A program made the translations under genes and the position numbers. A stretch of 9,087 nucleotides of DNA from Pseudorhodobacter antarcticus. GTDB taxonomy: Bacteria > Pseudomonadota > Alphaproteobacteria > Rhodobacterales > Rhodobacteraceae. The first letter of the stretch is position 1, and every line of letters starts with the position of its first letter. Positions 1 through 4,997 of the stretch are shown in pieces. The stretch covers positions 1 through 9,087 of the forward strand of contig CAMDHB010000119.1 in assembly GCA_945897655.1 (NCBI GenBank). The letters run 5' to 3'. Below the pieces are notes generated by a model, which saw only the letters and a list, made by a program, of their open reading frames with translations, was not told the origin of the DNA and made no database searches.

Positions 1-1613
1 ATCTCGCCTTCGGGCATCAGACCGTCTTTGACCAGACGCTCGGCGTAAAGCTGCAAGGTGGTCTTTTGCTTGCGAATGCGGGTGTACATGGCCGGATTGG
101 TGAACATGGGCTCGTCGCCCTCGTTATGGCCAAAGCGGCGGTAGCAGAAGATGTCGATCACCACGTCTTTGTGGAACTTCTGGCGGAATTCGGTGGCGAC
201 TTTGGCGGCATGCACCACAGCCTCGGGATCGTCGCCGTTGACGTGGAAGATCGGCGCTTCGACCATGAGGGCGATGTCGGTGGGATAGGGGGAGGAGCGG
301 GAGTAGGAGGGGGCGGTGGTGAAGCCGATCTGGTTGTTGACGATGATGTGGATGGTGCCGCCGGTGCGGTGACCCTTGAGGCCCGAGAGGCCAAAGCATT
401 CGGCCACAACGCCCTGACCTGCAAAGGCGGCGTCGCCGTGCAGGAGGATGGGCAGGACGGATTTGCGTTCATCGGGCTGGTCGCCGTACTGGTCTTGCTT
501 GGCGCGAACTTTACCGAGGACGACGGGGTTCACGGCCTCGAGATGCGAGGGGTTGGCGGTGAGGGAGAGGTGGACGGTGTTGCCGTCAAAGGTGCGGTCG
601 GAGGAGGCGCCGAGGTGGTATTTCACATCGCCGGAACCGTCAACGTCTTCGGGTTTGAAGGAGCCGCCCTGGAATTCGTTGAAGATGGCGCGGTAGGGTT
701 TCATCATCACATTGGCCAGAACGGACAGGCGGCCCCGGTGGGGCATGCCGATGGCAACCTCTTTCACGCCCAGATTGCCGCCGCGTTTGATGATCTGTTC
801 CATCGCGGGGATCAGGCTTTCGCCGCCATCAAGGCCAAAGCGTTTGGTGCCGGTGTATTTGACTTGCAGGAACTTCTCATACCCCTCAGCCTCGACCAGC
901 TTGTTCAGGATGGCGCGGCGGCCTTCGCGGGTGAAGGCAATCTCTTTGCCGTAACCTTCGATCCGCTCTTTCAGCCAGCTTGCCTGTTCGGGGTCGGAGA
1001 TGTGCATGTATTGCAGGGCAAAGGTGCCGCAATAGGTGCGTTTCACGATCTCGATGATCTGGCGCATGGTGGCCATTGCCAGACCCAGAACCATGTCGAT
1101 GAAGATCGGGCGGTCCATGTCGGCTTCGGTGAAGCCATAGGAGGCGGGGTCAAGTTCGGGGTGGCTGCCGCGTTCGGTCATGCCAAGCGGGTCCAGATCG
1201 GCGGCGAGGTGGCCCCGGATGCGGTAGGCGCGGATGATCATGATGGCGCGGACGGAATCAAGGACGGCGCGCTTGACCTGGGCGTCGCTGAGGCTGACGC
1301 CCTTTTCGGCGGCCTTTTCGGCCAGTTTCTTGCCGGTGGCCTTGGCCTCGACCGGCCATTCGCCGGTCAGGGCGGCGGTCAGGTCATCATTGGGCTGCGG
1401 CGGCCAGTCGCTGCGCGCCCAGGACGGGCCGGCTGCGGCGCGTTTGGCCTCTAGCCCGCTATCGCCAAGCAGGCGGAAAAACTCGGCCCATTGTGCATCG
1501 ACCGAGGCCGGATCATTGGCATGGCGCGCGGCCATCTGGTCGACATAATCGGCATTGGTGCCCTGCAGGAAGGACGAGGCGTGGAAGGCGGCGTTGGGGG
1601 TCTGTTCGGTCAT
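1..1613 (-). CDS. sucA: 2-oxoglutarate dehydrogenase E1 component, N-terminal part (cut by window edge)
   Basis: This is the thiamine-diphosphate-dependent E1 subunit of the cytoplasmic 2-oxoglutarate dehydrogenase complex. It decarboxylates 2-oxoglutarate and passes the succinyl group to the E2 lipoyl domain. The first 537 codons are visible; the family is usually near 950-1000 residues, so the C-terminal part lies beyond position 1. The start is MTEQTPNAAF, followed by the family's early VDAQWAEFF segment (residue about 39 onward). Further motifs are GMPHRGRL (His 292), NPSHLEAV, HGDAAFAGQG (Asp 394), the cofactor-region NNQIGFTT (Asn 426-427), and near the edge FCYRRFGHNEGDEP. The ATG at 1613-1611 is preceded by AGAGG seven bases upstream. 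It overlaps the stop of the upstream DUF805 gene as ATGA, which suggests translational coupling. No frameshift is seen in the visible part. The identification is very secure. Confidence 0.97.
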   Translation of the reverse strand, partial: MTEQTPNAAFHASSFLQGTNADYVDQMAARHANDPASVDAQWAEFFRLLGDSGLEAKRAAAGPSWARSDWPPQPNDDLTAALTGEWPVEAKATGKKLAEKAAEKGVSLSDAQVKRAVLDSVRAIMIIRAYRIRGHLAADLDPLGMTERGSHPELDPASYGFTEADMDRPIFIDMVLGLAMATMRQIIEIVKRTYCGTFALQYMHISDPEQASWLKERIEGYGKEIAFTREGRRAILNKLVEAEGYEKFLQVKYTGTKRFGLDGGESLIPAMEQIIKRGGNLGVKEVAIGMPHRGRLSVLANVMMKPYRAIFNEFQGGSFKPEDVDGSGDVKYHLGASSDRTFDGNTVHLSLTANPSHLEAVNPVVLGKVRAKQDQYGDQPDERKSVLPILLHGDAAFAGQGVVAECFGLSGLKGHRTGGTIHIIVNNQIGFTTAPSYSRSSPYPTDIALMVEAPIFHVNGDDPEAVVHAAKVATEFRQKFHKDVVIDIFCYRRFGHNEGDEPMFTNPAMYTRIRKQKTTLQLYAERLVKDGLMPEGE

Positions 1614-2209
1614 GGGTTTGCCTCTGAGGGGTTGGGGCAGGGGTGGCTGGATGAAGGCGCTGAGCTCATGCAAAGCCCAATCAGGGAATAGATTGAACCG
1701 ACCGAGATGGCGATAAAGCTGGGGACCAAGAGCCATAAAGATGGGTCTGGGACCGTGATTGTCGAGGGCAGGTCGCTGCCAGCGGTGGACGCGAAATCTG
1801 GCAGGTCTATTGTTTGTGTCGGGCCAAACTGAACTACCAAGCTCAATGTCAGGTAAATGGCGACAGGCACCAAAAGGATAACTCCCGGGTTTCCGGCATC
1901 CCGCATGCGTCGCCACGCTGCAGCGAACAGGGGTAACACCAAGAGCAAGCCAACGATGTTTTGAAACAGGCCTGGTCCATAGGTTGATTTAATTGTCTTG
2001 GTGATTGTCTTTTCGCCGGTGAGTGCCGACGTATATTCCGTGACGTGCGACGTAACAATCGGACCGTACACCAGCACGTTAAGGACCCCGGCTACCACCA
2101 TCAGCAAGACTGCAAACAAGACAAACTTCCAGAACTCGGGCCGTGAGGCGCGGCCCGAGAACACGATGTATTTCGCCATGCAGGTTCGTACAGAGGCGGT
2201 GAATGTCAC
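1610..2209 (-). CDS. DUF805 family inner-membrane protein between sucD and sucA
   Basis: This is a 199-residue membrane protein. The N-terminal signature FSGRASRPEFW (17-27) and the cytoplasmic-loop motif RRMRDAG (100-106) are typical of the DUF805 family, whose biochemical role is unknown. Hydrophobic segments at about 27-49, 82-98, 108-127 and 158-180 suggest four transmembrane helices. The usual C-terminal GPNxYG-like tail appears degenerate (CPNPSEANP). The start is GTG at 2209-2207, three bases after the sucD stop, with AAGGGG six bases upstream. This start keeps the family-typical residues ahead of FSGR, so an internal ATG at codon 11 is less likely. Its stop overlaps the sucA ATG by four bases (ATGA). 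The gene is visibly AT-richer than its neighbours: line 1981-2040 is 45% G+C by hand count, against 82% for 2341-2400 in sucD. Family assignment is fairly sure; function is unknown. Confidence 0.85.
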   Translation of the reverse strand: MTFTASVRTCMAKYIVFSGRASRPEFWKFVLFAVLLMVVAGVLNVLVYGPIVTSHVTEYTSALTGEKTITKTIKSTYGPGLFQNIVGLLLVLPLFAAAWRRMRDAGNPGVILLVPVAIYLTLSLVVQFGPTQTIDLPDFASTAGSDLPSTITVPDPSLWLLVPSFIAISVGSIYSLIGLCMSSAPSSSHPCPNPSEANP

Positions 2210-2212
2210 AGT

Positions 2213-3097
2213 CTACCCCTTGATCGCCTTCAAAACTGCCTCACCCAAAGTTGCGGGGCTGTCGGCCACGATGATGCCGGCGGATTTCATCGCCTCGATC
2301 TTGCTGTCAGCGTCGCCTTTGCCGCCGGACACGATGGCACCGGCGTGGCCCATGCGGCGGCCGGTGGGGGCGGTGCGGCCGGCGATGAAGCCTGCGGTGG
2401 GTTTCCAGCGGCCCTTGCGGCGTTCATCGGCCAGGAACTTGGCGGCATCCTCCTCGGCAGCACCGCCGATTTCGCCGATCATGATGATGGATTGGGTTTC
2501 GGGGTCAGCCAGGAACATTTCCAGGATGTCGATGTGTTCGCTGCCCTTGATCGGGTCGCCGCCGATGCCGACGGCGCTGGATTGGCCAAGGCCCACGTCG
2601 GTGGTCTGCTTGACCGCCTCATAGGTCAGGGTGCCCGAGCGGGAGACGACGCCGACTGACCCGCGTGAGAAGATGGAGCCGGGCATGATGCCGATCTTGC
2701 ATTCGCCGGGGGTCATGACGCCGGGGCAGTTGGGGCCGATCAGGCGGGAGTTGGAGTTTTGCAGGGCGCGCTTGACCTTCATCATGTCGAGGACCGGGAT
2801 GCCTTCGGTGATGCAGACGATCAGTTCCATCTCGGCGTCGATCGCCTCAAGAATGCTGTCAGCGGCGAAAGGTGGGGGGACGTAGATGACCGATGCGTTG
2901 GCTTGGGTCGCCTTGCGGGCGTCATGGACAGAATCGAACACCGGCAGGTTCAGGTGGCTGGTGCCGCCCTTGCCGGGCGTCACGCCGCCAACCATTTGGG
3001 TGCCGTAAGCGATGGCCTGTTCCGAGTGGAACGTGCCCTGCGAGCCGGTGAAGCCCTGGCAGATGACGCGGGTGGATTTGTTGACGAGGACGGACAT
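2213..3097 (-). CDS. sucD: Succinyl-CoA synthetase (ADP-forming), alpha subunit
   Basis: SucD binds CoA and carries the phosphorylated catalytic histidine of succinyl-CoA synthetase. The enzyme converts succinyl-CoA to succinate with nucleotide triphosphate formation, working with SucC. The product is 294 residues, the usual length. It has the CoA-binding start MSVLVNKSTRVICQGFTGSQ, the GVTPGKGG segment (38-45), GPNCPGV (121-127), and the active-site RRMGHAGAI with His 251. The ATG at 3097-3095 matches the family N-terminus and has GGAG about 11 bases upstream. The reading frame stays open to 3196, but those codons precede the conserved start and overlap the sulfotransferase gene. The upstream neighbour on this strand is the sulfotransferase-like gene (37-nt gap), not sucC, which ends 1,896 bp away. 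The stop TAG lies three bases before the GTG of the DUF805 gene. Confidence 0.98.
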   Translation of the reverse strand: MSVLVNKSTRVICQGFTGSQGTFHSEQAIAYGTQMVGGVTPGKGGTSHLNLPVFDSVHDARKATQANASVIYVPPPFAADSILEAIDAEMELIVCITEGIPVLDMMKVKRALQNSNSRLIGPNCPGVMTPGECKIGIMPGSIFSRGSVGVVSRSGTLTYEAVKQTTDVGLGQSSAVGIGGDPIKGSEHIDILEMFLADPETQSIIMIGEIGGAAEEDAAKFLADERRKGRWKPTAGFIAGRTAPTGRRMGHAGAIVSGGKGDADSKIEAMKSAGIIVADSPATLGEAVLKAIKG

Positions 3098-3134
3098 GGG
3101 TGATCTTTCTCCGGGCAGTCGGTTCGTTTCGCGA

Positions 3135-3788
3135 TCAGGGTGCCGGGGCGCTGTAATGGTTGCAAAGGTACTGATAGTCGGGCGCGCAATAAGCAAGCAG
3201 CGCGGCTGTGGCCTCGTCGTTCATGGTGCGATCAACGGGTTTTGAGGGGTTGGAGTGCGGCAGAACAAACGGCTGTCCGGTGCGCGCGGTGATGTCGGCG
3301 CAAAGGATGTCCAGTTCTTCCATGCGGTAGACGCGGTCAAAAAAGCCCAGATCGGGGCCAAGGAAGGTGGCAAAGCTGTCAGTGTGATGCCGTATGGGCC
3401 CGAATTGCGCGCGGTAGTGCGGCAGTCGCGTGCAGAATTCGATGAGCGTGGGCGGCGTACCGACGGGGGTGCCGTCTTGCGGCGTGCTGTCTGGCTTCCG
3501 TTTGGCCAGGCGATTGCTCCACTTTTCGATCTTGGTGGCATAGGCGGAGATCACCCGGCTGACCGGATCCCGCACGACGGCGATTTTCCAGTATCCGTCA
3601 AGGGCGGCGAGGTTGACGGTGGCGAAATCCTGTGTCGGGAAATTCGGTTGGATCTTCCTGCCGCCATGGTTGGAGGGCGCGTATTCGATGCCGTTTTCAA
3701 GGGCGTACATCGCGTGTTTCAGCGATGTGCAGGCGACCTTGGGCACCGGAAAGTACGCAATCTTGTATTTGTGCGAAATCATCGGCAT
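3135..3788 (-). CDS. Sulfotransferase family protein (Sulfotransfer_2-like)
   Basis: This is a probable PAPS-dependent sulfotransferase of 217 residues; the acceptor is unknown. The 5'-phosphosulfate loop is seen as FPVPKVACTSLKHAMY (Pro14, Lys17, Thr21, Ser22). The 3'-phosphate-binding motif is VVRDPVSRVISAY (71-83, with Arg73 and Ser77). This pair is characteristic of the family that modifies carbohydrates and related acceptors in bacteria and eukaryotes. No signal peptide or transmembrane helix is evident. The frame is open to 4085, but the extra 99 codons run antisense through higB and lack family similarity. I therefore place the start at ATG 3788-3786, with AGGGA eight bases upstream; ATG 3782 is the alternative. 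The gene is divergent from higB across a 73-bp region with two palindromic operators. It lies 37 nt upstream of sucD and may be co-transcribed with it. Family level is well supported; substrate is not. Confidence 0.82.
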   Translation of the reverse strand: MPMISHKYKIAYFPVPKVACTSLKHAMYALENGIEYAPSNHGGRKIQPNFPTQDFATVNLAALDGYWKIAVVRDPVSRVISAYATKIEKWSNRLAKRKPDSTPQDGTPVGTPPTLIEFCTRLPHYRAQFGPIRHHTDSFATFLGPDLGFFDRVYRMEELDILCADITARTGQPFVLPHSNPSKPVDRTMNDEATAALLAYCAPDYQYLCNHYSAPAP

Positions 3789-3801
3789 GTGGGGGGTCCC
3801 T

Positions 3802-3818
3802 GTATCACGCGGTGATAC
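3802..3818. promoter_or_regulatory. Palindromic operator copy 1 (sulfotransferase side)
   Basis: This is a perfect inverted repeat, GTATCAC-GCG-GTGATAC (7-3-7), 13 bp upstream of the sulfotransferase ATG. It shares half-sites and spacing with the copy at 3836-3852; their centres are 34 bp apart. Its position next to a gene for an XRE-type antitoxin makes HigA the likely binder, by analogy with autoregulated toxin-antitoxin operons. Occupation here would be expected to affect mainly the minus-strand sulfotransferase-sucD transcript. The palindrome is seen directly; the binding protein is inferred. Confidence 0.7.
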
Positions 3819-3826
3819 GGCGTTGG

Positions 3827-3855
3827 TTGACGGATGTATCATGACGTGATACATA
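3827..3855 (+). promoter_or_regulatory. Predicted higBA promoter with extended -10
   Basis: A -35 hexamer TTGACG (3827-3832) is followed after exactly 17 bp by TACATA (3850-3855). A TG one base upstream of the hexamer (3847-3848) gives an extended -10. Transcription would be expected to start about seven bases downstream of the -10, near 3862, which is the A of the higB start codon. Operator copy 2 occupies most of the spacer and runs into the -10, so a bound repressor would exclude RNA polymerase. The promoter is predicted by eye against the housekeeping-sigma consensus. Confidence 0.6.
3836..3852. promoter_or_regulatory. Palindromic operator copy 2 (within higBA promoter)
   Basis: The inverted repeat GTATCAT-GAC-GTGATAC has one mismatch between outer arms in this 7-3-7 register. 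It can also be read as a perfect 8-5-8 repeat spanning 3834-3854, with arms ATGTATCA and TGATACAT. It is the second copy of the motif found at 3802-3818. It lies between the predicted -35 and -10 of higBA, the classic position for an autorepressing antitoxin complex. Binding by HigA or HigBA is inferred. Confidence 0.72.
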
Positions 3856-3861
3856 AGTGGA

Positions 3862-4143
3862 ATGATTGTCACGAAACGCGACAAGCGGATTGAGCTTATT
3901 CTGGGCGGAGGCACCCCGAAGGGTTTTCCGCCGGATTTGCTGCGTGGGACGATCAAGAAACTGTTGATGCTGGATGCGGCGGGAAGTTTGGCGGCCTTGC
4001 GCAGCCCGCCCTCGAACCATCTGGAGGCACTGTCCGGTGACAGGAAGGGGCAGCATTCCATCCGCATCAATGCGCAGTGGCGCATCTGCTTTGTCTGGAA
4101 GGGCAGCGATGCGTTTGAGGTCGAGATTGTGGACTATCATTAG
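3862..4143 (+). CDS. higB: HigB-type toxin, RelE/ParE superfamily (type II TA)
   Basis: This is a 93-residue probable ribosome-dependent mRNA interferase. The C-terminal half reads LEALSGDRKGQHSIRINAQ followed by WRICFVW and ends EVEIVDYH. This matches the HigB pattern LxxLxGDxxGxxSIRINxQWRIxFxW...DYH, and the length is typical. The N-terminal MIVTKRDKRIELIL also aligns with the usual HigB start, so ATG 3862 is favoured. No convincing Shine-Dalgarno sequence precedes it, and the predicted transcription start falls on the ATG, so translation may be leaderless. The antitoxin gene follows after 12 nt, in the toxin-first order typical of higBA. The pair is the only plus-strand unit in the window and lies between sucC and sucD. 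Family assignment is strong; toxicity is inferred. Confidence 0.92.
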   Translation: MIVTKRDKRIELILGGGTPKGFPPDLLRGTIKKLLMLDAAGSLAALRSPPSNHLEALSGDRKGQHSIRINAQWRICFVWKGSDAFEVEIVDYH

Positions 4144-4155
4144 GGGGCTTGTGCC

Positions 4156-4479
4156 ATGCTGATCACCAACCCACCGATTCATCCCGGTGAAATCCTGCGA
4201 ACCGAGTTCATGGAGCCGCTTGGCCTTTCGGCTGGCAAGGTTGCCCGCGCGATTGGGGTGCCGCGCACCCGGATTGAACGGTTGATGCAGGAAAAGACCG
4301 CGTTGACCACGGATACCGCCGTACGCTTGGGGCGCTATCTGGGCACCGACACGGACTTCTGGATGAACCTGCGGATGAGCTATGACGCCTCGGTCGCCCA
4401 TCTGGACCCGGAATTGCAGCGCGCCCTGGCCGATATCAAGCCGATGCCGATGCCCGAGCATCAGGACGTGGCGGCGTGA
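4156..4479 (+). CDS. higA: HigA-type antitoxin, XRE-family DNA-binding protein
   Basis: This is a 107-residue antitoxin and probable autorepressor. The opening NPPIHPGEILRTEFMEPLGL is the HigA signature. A helix-turn-helix follows at about 24-64 (LSAGKVARAIGVPRTRIERL, then TTDTAVRLGRYLG), and FWMNLRMSYD (69-78) matches the HigA core. The final 25 residues are likely a flexible tail. ATG 4156 has AGGGGG eight bases upstream, a much better ribosome binding site than that of the toxin, consistent with antitoxin being made in excess. It should neutralise HigB and bind the two palindromes upstream of higB. It converges with the small exported-protein gene, whose stop lies 89 bp downstream on the other strand. 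Confidence 0.93.
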   Translation: MLITNPPIHPGEILRTEFMEPLGLSAGKVARAIGVPRTRIERLMQEKTALTTDTAVRLGRYLGTDTDFWMNLRMSYDASVAHLDPELQRALADIKPMPMPEHQDVAA

Positions 4480-4523
4480 AGGGAGGGTTGCGGGCATTGG
4501 GGTCACTTTGGGGTTGAGGGGGT

Positions 4524-4541
4524 GGTGGGTTGAAACCCACC
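4524..4541. repeat. Perfect palindrome between convergent higA and the small exported-protein gene
   Basis: GGTGGGTT-GA-AACCCACC is a perfect inverted repeat. As RNA it would form a 7-bp stem with a TGAA loop on the plus strand. It lies 44 bp after higA and 27 bp after the stop of the convergent gene, so it could slow or end transcription from both sides. Neither strand has a T-run after the stem, so it is not a standard intrinsic terminator. With flanks it reads TTAGGGTGGGTTTCAACCCA on the minus strand, which resembles REP-like intergenic palindromes found in many proteobacteria (from memory, unchecked). Confidence 0.6.
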
Positions 4542-4568
4542 CTAAGACAGTCTCGACCACGGTCCCGG

Positions 4569-4997
4569 TCACTTGAACACAACCTTTGTCTTGGCTTCAC
4601 CCATCGAATGAAGGAACCGGACGTTCAAGTTGACACCACGAGAGGCAAGCGTTTCTTTCAGAAGCGATTGAATGGTTCCAACTTCGGCCAACACGACCGG
4701 ATCCGTTTCCACGACGCATTCGCCATTTCTTTCAAGCACCACCCTTACCGTTGAGTCTCCGGCAAAGATTAGGGGATTGTCTATGTTTGCCTTGTAGCCA
4801 TTGCGTCTTGGAGAGAAGCCGCTTGCTTCAAGACCCGCCAAGGGCTGACCTGTAACCAGCTTGTCAATACACGCCTCCATGGCAATCCTTGTCACTGCAA
4901 CAACCTGCGGCGTGACAAGCCGAGATTCCGCAATTGCATCGTTGGCCAGCCAAAAGACTGAAAGGACCAAGACCGCAATTCGAACCACCGTGTTCAT
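4569..4997 (-). CDS. Small exported protein of unknown function, overlapping the end of sucC
   Basis: This is a 142-residue protein that I do not recognise. Residues 1-23 form a signal peptide (MNTVVRIAVLVLSVFWLAND, then AIA), with cleavage predicted after AIA. The mature part is about 119 residues, is probably periplasmic and has no further membrane segment. Its only two cysteines are Cys43 (in MEACIDKLVTG) and Cys94 (in ERNGECVV), so a disulfide is possible. There is no lipobox. The ATG at 4997-4995 overlaps the sucC stop as ATGA, so it is probably translated by coupling to sucC. The gene is AT-richer than sucC: line 4621-4680 is 47% G+C by hand count. It is followed by the palindrome and convergent higBA. 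That it is a real gene is supported by the signal peptide, the overlap and the open frame. Confidence 0.78.
   Translation of the reverse strand: MNTVVRIAVLVLSVFWLANDAIAESRLVTPQVVAVTRIAMEACIDKLVTGQPLAGLEASGFSPRRNGYKANIDNPLIFAGDSTVRVVLERNGECVVETDPVVLAEVGTIQSLLKETLASRGVNLNVRFLHSMGEAKTKVVFK

Noticed and set aside
66..1454. A 462-codon open frame on the plus strand opposite sucA
   Set aside because: It is antisense to a clear sucA. Its Gly/Ala/Val/Asp/His-rich product with no motifs is what a high-G+C gene yields on the other strand.
3098..3196. Upstream extension of sucD to 3196
   Set aside because: It adds 33 residues before the conserved SucD N-terminus and overlaps the sulfotransferase 3' end. 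ATG 3097 has a ribosome binding site.
3789..4085. N-terminal extension of the sulfotransferase gene into higB
   Set aside because: It runs through the operator region and higB in antisense; the recognisable domain begins just after ATG 3788.
4524..4541. Intrinsic terminator for higBA
   Set aside because: The stem is good, but no T-run follows on either strand.
3805..4572. A 255-codon minus-strand frame across higBA
   Set aside because: The sense strand encodes two recognisable HigB and HigA proteins; the antisense product has no motif.
3098..4993. Insertion-sequence or prophage origin of the sucC-sucD block
   Set aside because: No transposase, integrase, terminal inverted repeats or target-site duplication could be found by eye.
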